Source: Marinobacter sp. 2_MG-2023
Lineage (GTDB): Bacteria > Pseudomonadota > Gammaproteobacteria > Pseudomonadales > Oleiphilaceae
Direction: 5' to 3'
Length of the DNA: 64,000 nucleotides
Assembly: GCF_030546935.1 (NCBI RefSeq)
Contig: NZ_JAUOPH010000003.1
Span: forward strand, 496,001-560,000
In this document: piece by piece, positions 17,695-28,569 of the stretch
How positions within the stretch are numbered: position 1 is the first letter of the stretch
Layout of the letters: the number at the start of each line of letters is the position of its first letter
Program-made: the position numbers and the translations under genes
Notes under the pieces: model-generated
The model's input: only the letters and a program-made list of their open reading frames with translations
The model's database searches: none
Told to the model about the DNA's origin: nothing

Positions 17695-19401
17695 TCAAAG
17701 ACCCACGTCGTCCATAGACGTTTCTGCAAGTCTGAGCAGATCCAGGTTACTTTCCTCCGGCTTGCCGATGCTTTCTATATAGTACTCAAGGGATGTCAGA
17801 GCGTCCGCCAGCGCTTCCAGGACCTGAGTTTCAGGTACGTCGTTGGCATCCAGTAAACGCTCCTGTATCGACGCTGAAACCCTCTCGAGTACATGCGCGG
17901 CTCCAGGATCGTTAACCATTTGCAGCCCACCCCAAATGCTGTGCAACGTTGCCGGCAGATTAGCGAGATGAAGCTTGTCATAGTCCGATTCAACAAACGC
18001 AGTAATCGCACGTTTGGCCAGCGTCAGTGCGCTTCGTGCTTCGTCGGCCACTACGTAGACGGCCTCTTGAAGATAAACCGATTCTTCATGGCTGTGCTCA
18101 CTTCCCGCCAACGCATCGGTTTCCGACGTAATGCCGCGACTGACTATCTGCATAACGGCATCTTCAATACCCAGTACTGAATCCGCGAGGCGGAAGAGTT
18201 CTTCTTCGCCGGGCAATCGCGATTCGCTCTCCCAGGTCCGCAGCTTGACAGCTTCATCGCGGGCGATGGTCGCCAAGCGACTGAGGTCGAGCATTACCAG
18301 AGTGTTGCCGAGACGCTCAAGGGTTTCGGCAATCGACGACAGTTCTGCCAGGTCTGGCTCAATGCCACGTTCGATAATGTCGAGTTTGTCTTTGAGCTGG
18401 TTCAGCTCATCCTGCAAAGCCTCAGAGAGCGACTTGAGTACATCAGCGCCCGGCCCATAAAGTCGGCGCGAATGGGCTTCCAGAATAGAATCGGGAAATT
18501 CTGCAGGTGTCAGCTGAAAGTCTGAGAGCACGGCAGTAACTTCCGGATTTCCGGAGCCGCTGCGGTACAAAAGATAAATAAGATCACGAACGAGGGAGTC
18601 TGGTGCATCTTTAGCTGTTGCCACCTTGCCCACGTACACCACTTCACGCGCATACTTTTCGATTCGCATGAACATACGCTTGCGGGCTTTGGTAAAAGGC
18701 ATCGCGCGATCCAGCATGGTATCCGCGGCTATGGCTACGAGACACCACATCTGCCCCATCGGTGCCCCTTGGCACAGACGAACAAAACCACGGGCTGAGC
18801 GGCCTATGAGTTTCTGGCTGACCACCGGGTTGCGATCCCGGAGCAAACCCAGAAGCGCTACCTGAAAAGTCAGGCGCATACGCCGGGCAACAATCTCGTA
18901 TTCGGACTCATTACCGTCGAAAGCCGGAGCCGGAAGACCCTTACAAAAATCCGGTCGGTCTTTTACGTCGACTTCGAAAAAACGCGATTCGGGGTAAGGT
19001 TTTTCTCTACGAGCTTCGCGCAGATCATTGATGACCGGGAGCAGCAACTCAGGGTGGTCTTCTCGCTGCTGATGGTAGTACTCAACATAGCGTCGCAGGA
19101 TAAACAACGCGTTGCTCAAGGTGGTCAGCAGGATATTTTTGTCGTCGTTCGCCCCTACCGGAACGTCATTTGCCATGGTTACCGCTTCCTGGCACAACAA
19201 GGTTCCGCCACGAAGTTCCACCAGAATGAAAATGCCGCGAAGCTGATTCAAAAAATCCAGACAGTTCTGAAGATCTTCACCGCTTTCGCGGTTTTCCTGA
19301 AAGCGTTCGAGACTCGATTCGGCCTGCTTGATGGTCTGTTCTATTTCACTTTTGACCAGATCAAACGACTGCGATTTCGTCGCCAGAGACGATTGAACCA
19401 T
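17695..19401 (-). CDS. fimL: FimL-like protein, ChpA N-terminal homologue
   Basis: The 568-residue protein is soluble and almost wholly helical. It resembles the N-terminal part of ChpA without phosphotransfer histidines, as FimL of Pseudomonas aeruginosa does (about 557 residues). The gene order gloB-methyltransferase-rnhA-dnaQ-fimL agrees with that species. FimL acts with FimV and the Chp/Pil system to raise cAMP and promote type IV pilus assembly and twitching. No HxxK/R phosphotransfer motif is evident, as expected for FimL. A promoter candidate lies at 19551-19578. I am sure of the ChpA-like family and less sure of the exact role. Confidence 0.8.
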   Translation of the reverse strand: MVQSSLATKSQSFDLVKSEIEQTIKQAESSLERFQENRESGEDLQNCLDFLNQLRGIFILVELRGGTLLCQEAVTMANDVPVGANDDKNILLTTLSNALFILRRYVEYYHQQREDHPELLLPVINDLREARREKPYPESRFFEVDVKDRPDFCKGLPAPAFDGNESEYEIVARRMRLTFQVALLGLLRDRNPVVSQKLIGRSARGFVRLCQGAPMGQMWCLVAIAADTMLDRAMPFTKARKRMFMRIEKYAREVVYVGKVATAKDAPDSLVRDLIYLLYRSGSGNPEVTAVLSDFQLTPAEFPDSILEAHSRRLYGPGADVLKSLSEALQDELNQLKDKLDIIERGIEPDLAELSSIAETLERLGNTLVMLDLSRLATIARDEAVKLRTWESESRLPGEEELFRLADSVLGIEDAVMQIVSRGITSETDALAGSEHSHEESVYLQEAVYVVADEARSALTLAKRAITAFVESDYDKLHLANLPATLHSIWGGLQMVNDPGAAHVLERVSASIQERLLDANDVPETQVLEALADALTSLEYYIESIGKPEESNLDLLRLAETSMDDVGL

Positions 19402-19550
19402 AAACGCTTCCTGTTAATCTGCGGAAACTTCCGCGCCGTCCAAGTGAAATACGGCCTGGCAACGATCCGTGCCAGACCTTTGTTATTAGTAGCCGTTTGT
19501 AATCCTTCCGGCCAAAGTATGCGATCTCAAAAATAGCGTACTTATCACTA

Positions 19551-19578
19551 CTTATAACATAAAATTCAAGCACTTCAA
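19551..19578 (-). promoter_or_regulatory. Predicted promoter of fimL
   Basis: On the minus strand TTGAAG (19573-19578) and TATAAG (19551-19556) are 16 bp apart. The leader to the fimL ATG would be about 140 nt. Confidence 0.4.
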
Positions 19579-19619
19579 CAAGGCAGGAATGTAACAATTG
19601 GTACAGGCAGACACAGTTC

Positions 19620-20330
19620 TCATTCTGAGCCTTCCAGTTTGCTCCAAACGCTTCCTCCTGCTTTCTTTTCGAGTGCGGACATAAACGCCTGGTGGGCGTC
19701 AGACTCGGCTTCGGACGGTTTGATGACAGCCAACGCCGGCCTTTCCGGACTCAACCTTCGCACCCCACCGGAGACACCCCCGTTCTCTGACCCGGCGTCG
19801 AGAGACAAAGCGGTTTGCCCGCCCGTGAGCAGCAGGTACACATCCGCCAGAATCTCCGCATCCAGCAGGGCGCCATGAAGCTCCCGGTTACTGTTATCAA
19901 CGCCATAACGTTTGCAGAGAGCGTCCAGGTTGTTCTTCTGGCCCGGATGCTTCGCCCGGGCAATTGCAAGGGAGTCCACAATCCCGCAATGATCAGCCGT
20001 TTTTCGCACCGGCTTAATCCGGCCAAACTCGGAGTCCATGAATCCAACGTCGAACGCGGCGTTGTGAATGACAAGCTCCGCGCCCTTTATAAACTCGAAG
20101 AACTCATCGGCAACTTCTGCGAATTTCGGCTTATCAACCAGAAATTCGTTGGTAATCCCGTGGATGGTGATCGCTTCCGCTTCAACTTCCCGCTCCGGGT
20201 TAATATAGACGTGGTAGTTGCGGCCGGTAAGCTTACGCTCCATCATTTCAACACAGCCGATCTCGATGATCCTGTGCCCTTCCGCCGGGTCAATACCTGT
20301 TGTTTCTGTATCCAGTACAATTTGTCTCAT
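19620..20330 (-). CDS. dnaQ: DNA polymerase III epsilon subunit (3'-5' proofreading exonuclease)
   Basis: The 236-residue protein has the three exonuclease motifs: LDTETTG (about 5-11) with the two metal acidic residues, VIHNAAFDVGFMDSE (about 92-106), and HGALLDAEILADVY (about 157-170). It proofreads for the alpha subunit and binds theta. I chose the ATG at 20330; the in-frame GTG at 20339 would add three residues. It follows rnhA after 32 bp, the same pair found in many gammaproteobacteria, though there the two are often divergent. The C-terminal tail with the alpha-binding segment is present. Confidence 0.96.
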   Translation of the reverse strand: MRQIVLDTETTGIDPAEGHRIIEIGCVEMMERKLTGRNYHVYINPEREVEAEAITIHGITNEFLVDKPKFAEVADEFFEFIKGAELVIHNAAFDVGFMDSEFGRIKPVRKTADHCGIVDSLAIARAKHPGQKNNLDALCKRYGVDNSNRELHGALLDAEILADVYLLLTGGQTALSLDAGSENGGVSGGVRRLSPERPALAVIKPSEAESDAHQAFMSALEKKAGGSVWSKLEGSE

Positions 20331-20362
20331 AACGTCCACATCGATTCAGGATTGGAGAGTTT

Positions 20363-20806
20363 TCAGTTGCGAGCCAATTCTTCAACGCCCTTGTTGGCAA
20401 GTTCGTCTGCCAGCTCGTTATCGGGCACACCGGCATGACCTTTAACCCAATGCCAGTTAACTTTATGATTTGCCGTTTCCAAGTCGAGCTCACGCCATAG
20501 GTCATCGTTTTTCACCGGCTTTTTCGCCGATGTTTTCCAGCCATTACGTTTCCAGCCTGAAAGCCATTCGGTGATGCCTTTGCGCACATACTGGGAATCG
20601 GTATAAAGCTCTACTTCACAGCCTCGCTTAAGAGCCTTAAGCCCCTGAATGGCAGCCATCAGCTCCATTCGGTTATTGGTGGTATGGGGCTCGCCTCCGT
20701 GCATCGTTTTGCGTGCATCGCCATAACGGAGCACCACACCCCAGCCACCGGGCCCCGGATTGCCCTTACAAGCTCCATCGGTATAAAGAATCACCTTTGC
20801 GGACAT
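20363..20806 (-). CDS. rnhA: Ribonuclease HI
   Basis: The 147-residue enzyme cuts RNA in RNA-DNA hybrids. The catalytic acidic residues are visible: Asp10 in [16 protein letters not shown], Glu in [10 protein letters not shown] (about 47-56), Asp in [10 protein letters not shown] (about 68-77) and Asp in [15 protein letters not shown] (about 126-140). The basic handle region ([11 protein letters not shown]) is present. CAGGAG precedes the ATG by seven bases. It is transcribed before dnaQ, so replication fidelity functions are co-expressed. Confidence 0.97.
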   Translation of the reverse strand: MSAKVILYTDGACKGNPGPGGWGVVLRYGDARKTMHGGEPHTTNNRMELMAAIQGLKALKRGCEVELYTDSQYVRKGITEWLSGWKRNGWKTSAKKPVKNDDLWRELDLETANHKVNWHWVKGHAGVPDNELADELANKGVEELARN

Positions 20807-20852
20807 TAAAACTCCTGCGTATATATAGTTGTTGGCGGCCCTTAGTGGCCGG

Positions 20853-21644
20853 TCAGTCGTCGGGGTGGTTCAGGTTCTGCGGTGGACAGCCCCTGGATGC
20901 GCCCACAGTTCCGGTTCCCGGGATCACGATGACGTTGTTCTGTCGCCATGCGTGTCGCCTGGGAATGCGAGCGTTCACCCTTTTTTTGGCAAGAATACAG
21001 TAATAAGCCCCGACTGGCAGGAGCCCGTTGCCCGTCAATCGCTCCCCGAGCCGGCCCGAGCTCTTGCGGCCGCTACGCTGGAGGGGCAGGCGAAAAAAAC
21101 GGGTAACCGAAACGTCAACATGAAAGCCCAGGAGATGAAGCCAGTCATCCATGCGCCTGCGCATAAGAAAGCGGCCTCCCCATGGGCCAGCGTGATGACG
21201 TGACATAAACCTGCGCAGCCCCCAAATGCTTACCGGGTTGAAGCCAATAAGAGCAATCGTTCCCTCGCCCCTTAAAACCCGGCCCGCTTCCCGGAGCGCC
21301 TGATGAGGGTACAGTGAGAAGTCGGCTGTATGGTGAAGCACAACCAGATCCATGGAGTCGCCTGGAAACGGCAACTCATTTGCGTCACATACAACAACCC
21401 CATCTGGAATACTGGGAAACCATTTTGGTGTCGTCATTATTTTGTGGGAGAAATCGGTACCATTGATCAGCGGTATCCGGTGACTGACGCTTACGTGAAG
21501 CTGCCGCGCACCCGTTAGCGGGGCGAGTTTGTGATCCAGAAAACGCCGCTGGTCCGCCAGCATCGAGCGCCCGAGAGGCGTCTGGAACCAGTGTTCAAAG
21601 CGCTCATGCCGGGAGGGATAATCAAGGACCTTTTTGCTTTTCAC
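20853..21644 (-). CDS. Class I SAM-dependent methyltransferase domain protein
   Basis: The 263-residue protein has a degenerate SAM-binding start followed by a clear [22 protein letters not shown] segment (about 87-108), the acidic and hydrophobic block typical of Methyltransf_11, and [20 protein letters not shown] (about 117-136). Glycine-rich motif I is weak: it would lie near residues 40-75 and is not in the usual GxGxG form. The gene sits between gloB and rnhA as in Pseudomonas (there an uncharacterised methyltransferase). The substrate is unknown. It is divergent from gloB. Confidence 0.8.
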   Translation of the reverse strand: MKSKKVLDYPSRHERFEHWFQTPLGRSMLADQRRFLDHKLAPLTGARQLHVSVSHRIPLINGTDFSHKIMTTPKWFPSIPDGVVVCDANELPFPGDSMDLVVLHHTADFSLYPHQALREAGRVLRGEGTIALIGFNPVSIWGLRRFMSRHHAGPWGGRFLMRRRMDDWLHLLGFHVDVSVTRFFRLPLQRSGRKSSGRLGERLTGNGLLPVGAYYCILAKKRVNARIPRRHAWRQNNVIVIPGTGTVGASRGCPPQNLNHPDD

Positions 21645-21768
21645 ACTGCCTGCACTCCTTCATGGAAGATAGCCTTTGAACAAGCCACTGGTTCAGCGGT
21701 TCTTGGGGCTATCAACTTAATGCTCTATCATATCAGGCACACTTGCCAAGCATATACGGGGACATCTG

Positions 21769-22563
21769 ATGCTCACCATCTCTGCCATCCCGGCCTTTAG
21801 TGACAACTACATCTGGTGTCTTGCCGACACTGACACGGGGAAAGCTCTGATTGTGGACCCCGGCCAGGCCGCGCCAGTACAGCGTCACCTCGCAGAAAAT
21901 GGCCTCAATCTGGATACCATACTGGTTACTCACCACCACCCCGACCATGTTGGCGGAATCAGCGATCTGGTAAAGGAATATCCGGACTGTCGGGTAACCG
22001 GACCAGCCGAATCCCCATTCAAAGGCAACACCAATAACGTACACCCCGGTGACGAGGTCGTCTGGGAAGATGTCACATTCCAGGTGATGAGTGTTCCGGG
22101 ACACACGCTGGATCACATAGCCTTTTTTACCGATGTCGAGATCAGCGGCCGCCCTGCACTGTTTTGTGGCGACACCCTTTTCGTTTGTGGCTGCGGCCGA
22201 TTGTTTGAAGGCACTGCCGCACAAATGCTTGAATCCTTGAAGTCCCTCCGCGAGCTTCCCGGCACCACCGCCGTATATTGCGCCCACGAGTATACTCTGG
22301 CCAATCTTCGCTTCGCTCGCAGCTGGTTGCCGGACGACCATGAACTCGAAGCCTTCGAGCAACAGTGCAAGGAACTCAGGGAAGCCGGTAAGCCTACTGT
22401 GCCCTCAATACTTGAGAATGAAAAACGACTCAATCCGTTCCTGCGCTGGGATGACCCGGTTGTTGTAGGCGCAGCCAAAAGATATTGCACCGACCAAGGT
22501 TTGCCGGCAGATTCAGACACTGCCATTTTTGCAGCCATAAGGCACGGTAAGGATAATTTCTGA
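21769..22563 (+). CDS. gloB: Hydroxyacylglutathione hydrolase (glyoxalase II)
   Basis: The 264-residue metallo-beta-lactamase-fold enzyme hydrolyses S-lactoylglutathione to lactate and glutathione. The two-metal site is visible in [10 protein letters not shown] (about 52-61), with the further ligands in [10 protein letters not shown] (about 110-119), [17 protein letters not shown] and [10 protein letters not shown] (about 171-180). The C-terminal HAGH domain with NPFLRWDD is present. Length and motifs match the family fully. Confidence 0.97.
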   Translation: MLTISAIPAFSDNYIWCLADTDTGKALIVDPGQAAPVQRHLAENGLNLDTILVTHHHPDHVGGISDLVKEYPDCRVTGPAESPFKGNTNNVHPGDEVVWEDVTFQVMSVPGHTLDHIAFFTDVEISGRPALFCGDTLFVCGCGRLFEGTAAQMLESLKSLRELPGTTAVYCAHEYTLANLRFARSWLPDDHELEAFEQQCKELREAGKPTVPSILENEKRLNPFLRWDDPVVVGAAKRYCTDQGLPADSDTAIFAAIRHGKDNF

Positions 22564-22718
22564 GCGGTTAACAAATCCTTTCAACGTCGTAACGAGAGGC
22601 TTCTTGACCGCTAGAAACAGGCTCCCATAGAATCATTTAACATTTTGCTTGTAACTTACTAAATATGCCGGGTTTTCAGACAGGAGACCCGGCAATAACC
22701 CAGACCTGGAAATTGCCT

Positions 22719-24464
22719 ATGTCGGTCAAACATTTGCCCCTGCTAGTTTTTTTTGGCGCCCTGGCAGGTGGCTGCAGTTCGCTTTATACGTCAACAGACA
22801 TGGCCCAGGGAAACCCGCTTGATTCGGACAAAGTAAGTGTTGCAGCCGGAGACGAAGGCCTAAAGGAGTCGGTCGAATCCGGGAAAAACAGCGATGCTGT
22901 TCGCAATGAGCCACTTGATGATGCCATGGCCCCAGAACTCAAGGCGGCAGCACGCGAAGCCCGGGAAAAGCTTGAGAATCCTCAGCAAACTGCTTTGGAA
23001 ACTGGTGCAAAAAGTGTCTCTGACAAGAGCGCAGACCAGGAGCCCGGGCAGGCAGTACTGTGGGATCGCCTGCGAGCAGGCTTTGAACTTGACCATGATG
23101 TCGACAACAAACGCGTTCAGGATCAACTGAAGTGGTATGCAAAACACCCCAACTACATCAATCGCGTGGTTGAACGTGGAAGCCGCTACCTTTATTACAT
23201 CGTCAATGAAACTGAAAAGCGCGGCCTACCTACTGAATTTGCGTTGCTGCCCATCGTCGAAAGTGCATTTGACCCTTTCGCATATTCCCACGGTCGCGCT
23301 GCAGGTCTCTGGCAATTTATCCCATCGACCGGCAAATACTTTGGCCTGACCCAAAGCTGGTGGCATGATGAGCGCAGAGATGTCATCGCGGCTACGGATG
23401 CGGCACTGACTTATCTTGACCGCCTATCAAACCGGTTTGGCGGTGATTACACATTAGCTCTTGCGGCCTATAACAGTGGCGGCGGCACGGTTTCCAGCGC
23501 AATGCGCCGCAACCGTAACAGCAACAAACCGGAAGATTTCTGGTCGCTGCAACTGCCAAGGGAAACCCGTCATTACGTCCCTAAACTGATCGCTCTTGCG
23601 AAAATTTTCGATGATCCGGCCGCCTACGGTGTTGAGCTACCTGATCTCTTGGACGAGCCCTATTTCGACGTTGTCGAGACCGGTGGACAGCTGGATCTGG
23701 CCCAGGCCGCCGAGCTTTCGGGCGTTGATATTGATGAAATCTACCTGCTCAACCCATCTTACAATCGTTGGGCAACGTCACCAGACGGCCCGCACCGGCT
23801 ACTGGTACCCCATCAGAACGCGGAACCCTTCCGCATCGCTCTAAAGGAAATCCCCCCTGGTAAGCGCGTTTCCTGGCGTAATTATGTGGTTAAATCGGGA
23901 GACAGCCTGAATACGATATCCCGAAAGTTCTCAACAACGCCGGCAGTGCTGCAACAGGTAAACAGCCTTAATAGCGACCTGATCCGGATCGGCCAGCGCT
24001 TGATGATTCCCTCTGCGTCCAAGAACTCTGATAGCTATGCGTTAAGTGCATCCAACCGGCTTGAGCGCAAACAAGACAAGAAACGCGATGGCAGTAAATT
24101 GCGGCATACAGTCCGTCGTGGAGATACCTTCTGGGACATTGCCCGGGAACATCGAGTCTCTGTACGCCAGCTCGCAGCCTGGAACGGGATGGCTCCGGGC
24201 GATCCTCTCATTCCGGGTAAAGAACTGGTTATCTGGTCCAATACAGCCCAGCCTACCCTGGCGTCAGCCAGCGGCGCCCGCGGTAACGCCATGGTTCGCA
24301 AAGTCGGTTATAGCGTGCGCAAGGGCGACTCACTCGCACTCATCGCCAACCGTTTTTCTGTGAATGTACGGGATATCGCAAGCTGGAACGACTTGAACAC
24401 CTCCCGTTATCTTCAACCGGGGCAAAGTCTGGTACTCTACGTCGACGTCCGGAACAGCCCGTAA
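22719..24464 (+). CDS. mltD: Membrane-bound lytic murein transglycosylase D with three LysM domains
   Basis: I chose the ATG at 22719, which gives 581 residues and a lipoprotein signal peptide (MSVKHLPLLVFFGALAGGC) with the lipid-carrying cysteine near 19. The longer frame from 22665 would put 18 polar residues before it. After a linker, the transglycosylase domain (about 130-290) carries the catalytic glutamate in VESAFDPFAYSHGRAAGLWQ near 178-197. Three LysM repeats follow at about 386-430, 461-505 and 528-575. It cleaves glycan strands at the outer membrane inner face. A T-rich AT-biased gap precedes the gene. Confidence 0.95.
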   Translation: MSVKHLPLLVFFGALAGGCSSLYTSTDMAQGNPLDSDKVSVAAGDEGLKESVESGKNSDAVRNEPLDDAMAPELKAAAREAREKLENPQQTALETGAKSVSDKSADQEPGQAVLWDRLRAGFELDHDVDNKRVQDQLKWYAKHPNYINRVVERGSRYLYYIVNETEKRGLPTEFALLPIVESAFDPFAYSHGRAAGLWQFIPSTGKYFGLTQSWWHDERRDVIAATDAALTYLDRLSNRFGGDYTLALAAYNSGGGTVSSAMRRNRNSNKPEDFWSLQLPRETRHYVPKLIALAKIFDDPAAYGVELPDLLDEPYFDVVETGGQLDLAQAAELSGVDIDEIYLLNPSYNRWATSPDGPHRLLVPHQNAEPFRIALKEIPPGKRVSWRNYVVKSGDSLNTISRKFSTTPAVLQQVNSLNSDLIRIGQRLMIPSASKNSDSYALSASNRLERKQDKKRDGSKLRHTVRRGDTFWDIAREHRVSVRQLAAWNGMAPGDPLIPGKELVIWSNTAQPTLASASGARGNAMVRKVGYSVRKGDSLALIANRFSVNVRDIASWNDLNTSRYLQPGQSLVLYVDVRNSP

Positions 24465-24587
24465 AGAATACAGATTCTCGGGCCCGGAACTTTCAGTATC
24501 TATAAGAATCATAAAAATTCAGCGGACAAGAGCACTGGGCGGGATGCCCGGTGCGCCGACCTGAAACCTCCAGAATGTGCGAGACCC

Positions 24588-26429
24588 ATGACAAGATTCC
24601 TATCCGCCTTACGCCCCAGATCGCTTTTTACAGTCCTGACCTTGCTGGCCTCCCCCGGTTTTCTTTATGCCAGTGACACCACCCTTGAGGCTTCAGAGCA
24701 GCAAATCCAGCCAATTCACGGTTTGGCAATGCACGGCGAACCCAGGTATCCGGAGGGGTTCACACACTTCGACTACCTGAACCCCGATGCTCCGAAGGGC
24801 GGCACTCTGAAAATGGCAGTAGTGGCGAACGGTTTTGACTCCTTCAATCCATTCGTTATTCGTGGTGTCGCAGCCGCCGGAATCAGCGGTTATATTTACG
24901 ACACACTTCTTGAGTATTCGGCAGACGAAGCTTTTTCCATGTATGGACTCATCGCAGAGTCACTGGAAACTCCTGAGGACAGAAGCTATGTAGTATATAA
25001 CCTCAGGCCGGAAGCCAGGTTTCAGGATGGCGAACCCATTACCGCCGAAGATGTAAAGTTTTCCTTTGAAACCCTGACCACAGAGGGCCATCCGTTTTAC
25101 CGGAATTACTACGCAGATGTGAGCAAGGTAACGGTTGAGACCCCGCATCGGATTCGTTTCGATTTCCAGGAAACCAGTAATCGTGAGCTGCCTCTGATTC
25201 TTGGACAGATGCCGATTATGCCCGCGCATTACTGGGAAGACCGGGAGTTTGGCAAGAACGGTCTCACCCCACCCGTTGGCAGTGGCCCCTATAAGATTGG
25301 TGCATTTGAAGCTGGCCGCTCTATTGTTTACGAGCGGCTCGACGATTACTGGGCTAAGGACCTCGCCGTTCGCAAGGGTCGGTTTAATTTCGACCGCATT
25401 CGCTATGACTACTATACCGATGACACCGTGGCCCTGGAGGCCTTCAAAGCCGGCAGCTTTGATTTCAGAGTGGAAACCTCAGCCAAGAACTGGGCAACTG
25501 CCTACACCGGCGAGAGGTTTGATAACGGCACGATCAAAAAAGAAGCCATTGAACACCACCGCCCCACCGGTATGCAGGGCTTCGTGTTCAACACCCGCAA
25601 AGACGTCTTCAGCGACCCCAGGGTCAGGGAGGCGCTGACCTACGGTTTTGATTTTGAGTGGACCAACAAAAACCTGTTCTACGGTCAGTACGCCCGCACC
25701 AACAGTTATTTCGAAAACAGTGAACTGGCCGCAACCGGCCTACCCTCCGGCAGGGGACTGGAAATTCTTGAACAGTACCGGTCGCAACTGGGAGAAGACA
25801 TCTTTACCAAACCCTTCGCCGCGCCGTCGACCGATGGCAAGCAAGGTCTCAGGCAGAACCTGAGAGTGGCCCTGGAGCTTTTGCGCTCGGCCGGTTACGA
25901 AGTTCGTGAAGGAAAAATGGTGAATACCGAAACCGGCGAGCCTCTGGCGTTTGAGATTCTGTTGTTTCAGAAAACCTTCGAAAGAGTTGTTCTGCCCTTC
26001 AAAAACAACCTCGCAAAGCTCGGCATTGAGATGTCTGTACGCCTGGTCGATAGCAACCAATACGTTCAGCGTGTAAGGGAGTTCGATTATGACATGATCA
26101 CCCAGGCCATCGGTCAGTCAGACTCTCCGGGCAATGAACAGCGGGAGTATTGGCACTCCTCGACGGTAGACGCTAACGGCTCCCGTAATTATGCCGGCGT
26201 GAGCGACCCTGTTGTTGATGAGCTTGTGAGCCTGGTTATACAGGCGCCGGACAGAGAAGAGTTGATACAGCGTACCCGGGCCCTGGATCGGGTTCTGCTT
26301 AGCGGGCATTACGTCGTGCCGCACTGGCACCTGGCGAAAGATCGTGTTGCCTACTGGAGCCACCTGAAGCATCCGGAACAGACACCCAAGAATGGTACTG
26401 ACCTCGACAACTGGTGGGCTGAGCCCTGA
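24588..26429 (+). CDS. yejA: Oligopeptide/microcin C ABC transporter, substrate-binding protein YejA-like
   Basis: The 613-residue protein starts with a signal peptide (about 1-29, ending near LYA-SD) and belongs to the SBP_bac_5 family. The fragments HFDYLNPDAPKGGTLKMAV (about 60-78) and FNPFVIRGVAAAGISGYIYD (about 86-105) are typical of YejA, which delivers peptides and microcin C-like compounds. It is the first gene of the four-gene yejABEF operon here. Length matches YejA (604 in E. coli). Confidence 0.92.
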   Translation: MTRFLSALRPRSLFTVLTLLASPGFLYASDTTLEASEQQIQPIHGLAMHGEPRYPEGFTHFDYLNPDAPKGGTLKMAVVANGFDSFNPFVIRGVAAAGISGYIYDTLLEYSADEAFSMYGLIAESLETPEDRSYVVYNLRPEARFQDGEPITAEDVKFSFETLTTEGHPFYRNYYADVSKVTVETPHRIRFDFQETSNRELPLILGQMPIMPAHYWEDREFGKNGLTPPVGSGPYKIGAFEAGRSIVYERLDDYWAKDLAVRKGRFNFDRIRYDYYTDDTVALEAFKAGSFDFRVETSAKNWATAYTGERFDNGTIKKEAIEHHRPTGMQGFVFNTRKDVFSDPRVREALTYGFDFEWTNKNLFYGQYARTNSYFENSELAATGLPSGRGLEILEQYRSQLGEDIFTKPFAAPSTDGKQGLRQNLRVALELLRSAGYEVREGKMVNTETGEPLAFEILLFQKTFERVVLPFKNNLAKLGIEMSVRLVDSNQYVQRVREFDYDMITQAIGQSDSPGNEQREYWHSSTVDANGSRNYAGVSDPVVDELVSLVIQAPDREELIQRTRALDRVLLSGHYVVPHWHLAKDRVAYWSHLKHPEQTPKNGTDLDNWWAEP

Positions 26430-26444
26430 GGAAGCTGCCGCTAA

Positions 26445-27530
26445 ATGGGCATCTATATACTCCGGCGCCTGGCGCTGATTATCCCTACCCTGATTGGGAT
26501 TCTGCTTCTCAACTTTGTGATCGTACAGGCCGCCCCTGGCGGTCCGGTTGAGCAACTGATTGCAGAAATGGAGGGCCATGGCGGCAGCGCGCTTGCAAGG
26601 GCGACTGGCGGCGACACAGGCGGAGAAGTGGCCAACGCGTCAGGAGATCGCCGTGGCTCCCGTGGCATTCCCGATGAAATGCTGAAAGAAATTGAAGTGA
26701 TGTACGGCTTCGATAAACCGGCGCATGAACGTTTTCTCAAAATGCTAAAGGACTACGCCACGTTTAATTTCGGCGACTCCTTCTTCCGGGAAAAAAGCGT
26801 TACCGAGCTGATACTGGACAAAATGCCCGTCTCTATCTCACTGGGGCTCTGGTCTACCCTGATTATCTACTTCATATCTATCCCTCTGGGCATCCGTAAA
26901 GCGGTCTCAGACGGATCCCGGTTTGATGTCTGGAGCAGTTCAGCCATTGTGATTGGCTATGCCATCCCCGGTTTCCTGTTCGCCATTCTGCTGATTGTTC
27001 TGTTTGCCGGCGGCAGCTACTTCGACTGGTTCCCCCTGCGCGGGCTCACCTCCTCTGACTTCGACCAACTCAACTGGTATCAAAAAGTCGGAGATTACTT
27101 CTGGCATCTTGCGCTACCAGTAACTGCCAACGTTATCGGTGGATTTGCGACATTGACCCTGCTCACCAAGAACTCGTTCCTTGATGAGATCGGCAAGCAC
27201 TACGTTGTAACCGCCAGAGCCAAAGGCCTGGACGAGAAGCAGGTACTTTATGGGCACGTATTCCGAAATGCCATGCTGATTGTAATTGCCAGCCTTCCCG
27301 GTGTGCTCGTGTCTCTGTTCTTTACCGGTTCGCTATTGATTGAAGTTATTTTCTCTCTGGATGGCCTCGGCCTGCTGGGTTTTGAAGCCGCACTTAACCG
27401 GGACTATCCGGTTATCTTTGGCACTCTGTTTATATTTACCCTGATGGGGCTGGTACTTAAGTTGATCAGCGACATTACCTACGTGCTGGTAGACCCACGC
27501 ATCGACTTTGAAAGTCGGGAGGGCGCGTAA
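26445..27530 (+). CDS. yejB: ABC transporter permease YejB-like
   Basis: The 361-residue BPD_transp_1 permease has an N-terminal membrane helix, a soluble insert with a Gly/Ala-rich stretch at about 45-75, and five further membrane segments. The EAA loop is visible as [20 protein letters not shown] (about 253-272), which contacts the ATPase YejF. It starts 15 bases after the yejA stop and pairs with yejE to form the channel. The insert ([20 protein letters not shown] region) is longer in small residues than I expect in E. coli YejB. Confidence 0.92.
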   Translation: MGIYILRRLALIIPTLIGILLLNFVIVQAAPGGPVEQLIAEMEGHGGSALARATGGDTGGEVANASGDRRGSRGIPDEMLKEIEVMYGFDKPAHERFLKMLKDYATFNFGDSFFREKSVTELILDKMPVSISLGLWSTLIIYFISIPLGIRKAVSDGSRFDVWSSSAIVIGYAIPGFLFAILLIVLFAGGSYFDWFPLRGLTSSDFDQLNWYQKVGDYFWHLALPVTANVIGGFATLTLLTKNSFLDEIGKHYVVTARAKGLDEKQVLYGHVFRNAMLIVIASLPGVLVSLFFTGSLLIEVIFSLDGLGLLGFEAALNRDYPVIFGTLFIFTLMGLVLKLISDITYVLVDPRIDFESREGA

Positions 27531-27531
27531 C

Positions 27532-28557
27532 ATGAAGGCGCTGACTCCGATTCAACAGCGACGTCTACGCAACTTTCGCAATAACCGCCGGGGCTTCTGG
27601 TCTCTTTGGGTATTTCTGGCCATTTTCGGGCTGACGCTCGTTGCAGAGCTGATAGCAAACGACAGACCCCTCGTCGTGTCCTATCAGAACACTCTGTATT
27701 TTCCGGTAGTTGAATCCGTGCCGGAAGAGACCTTTGGTGGTTTTCTGCCCACAGATGCTGATTACCGGGACCCTTTCATTGCTGACGAAATACTCGCCAA
27801 CGGCTGGATGCTCTGGCCACCAATCCGTTTCAGCTACGACACCATAAACTACGATCTGGATGTGCCCTCACCTGCACCACCGAGCACTGAAAACTGGCTG
27901 GGAACAGACGACCAGGGACGAGACGTGGCCGCGCGCGTAATTTATGGCTTTCGTATATCTGTTCTGTTTGGGCTGACTCTAACCATTGCCAGCTGCATTG
28001 TTGGCGTCATAGTCGGCGCTATACAGGGTTTTTACGGCGGCAAGATTGATCTGGTGGGCCAACGCTTTATCGAAATCTGGTCCGGCTTGCCAGTACTCTA
28101 CCTCCTGATTATCCTCTCCGGAATTGTGCAGCCGAACTTCTGGTGGCTGCTCGGCATCATGTTGATGTTCAGCTGGATGGGTCTGGTTGATGTGGTTCGC
28201 GCTGAATTCCTCAGAGCCCGCAATTTTGAATACGTTAAAGCAGCGAGAGCACTCGGGCTGGGTAACCGTAAAATCATGTTTCGCCATATTCTTCCAAACG
28301 CCATGGTTGCAACATTAACGTTTTTACCATTCATCCTGACCGGTGCCATTACCGGTCTGACATCTCTTGATTTCCTGGGTTTCGGCTTGCCCTCTGGCTC
28401 ACCATCGCTGGGTGAACTGATTGCCCAGGGCAAGGCAAACCTTCACGCTCCCTGGCTTGGCATTTCGGCATTTGTTTCCCTGTCACTGATGCTCACGCTA
28501 CTGGTTTTCGTGGGTGAAGCCGTGCGTGATGCCTTTGACCCCCGAAAAAACGCATAA
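27532..28557 (+). CDS. yejE: ABC transporter permease YejE-like
   Basis: I chose the ATG at 27532, one base after the yejB stop, giving 341 residues; the earlier in-frame GTG or TTG codons lie inside yejB. An N-terminal helix (about 22-45), a periplasmic segment (about 46-140) with the YejE pattern SYQNTLYFPVVESVPEETFG, and four to five later helices follow. The EAA loop reads KAARALGLGNRKIMFRHILP near 237-256. It forms the heterodimeric channel with YejB. Confidence 0.93.
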   Translation: MKALTPIQQRRLRNFRNNRRGFWSLWVFLAIFGLTLVAELIANDRPLVVSYQNTLYFPVVESVPEETFGGFLPTDADYRDPFIADEILANGWMLWPPIRFSYDTINYDLDVPSPAPPSTENWLGTDDQGRDVAARVIYGFRISVLFGLTLTIASCIVGVIVGAIQGFYGGKIDLVGQRFIEIWSGLPVLYLLIILSGIVQPNFWWLLGIMLMFSWMGLVDVVRAEFLRARNFEYVKAARALGLGNRKIMFRHILPNAMVATLTFLPFILTGAITGLTSLDFLGFGLPSGSPSLGELIAQGKANLHAPWLGISAFVSLSLMLTLLVFVGEAVRDAFDPRKNA

Positions 28558-28569
28558 GAGCGAACCGAT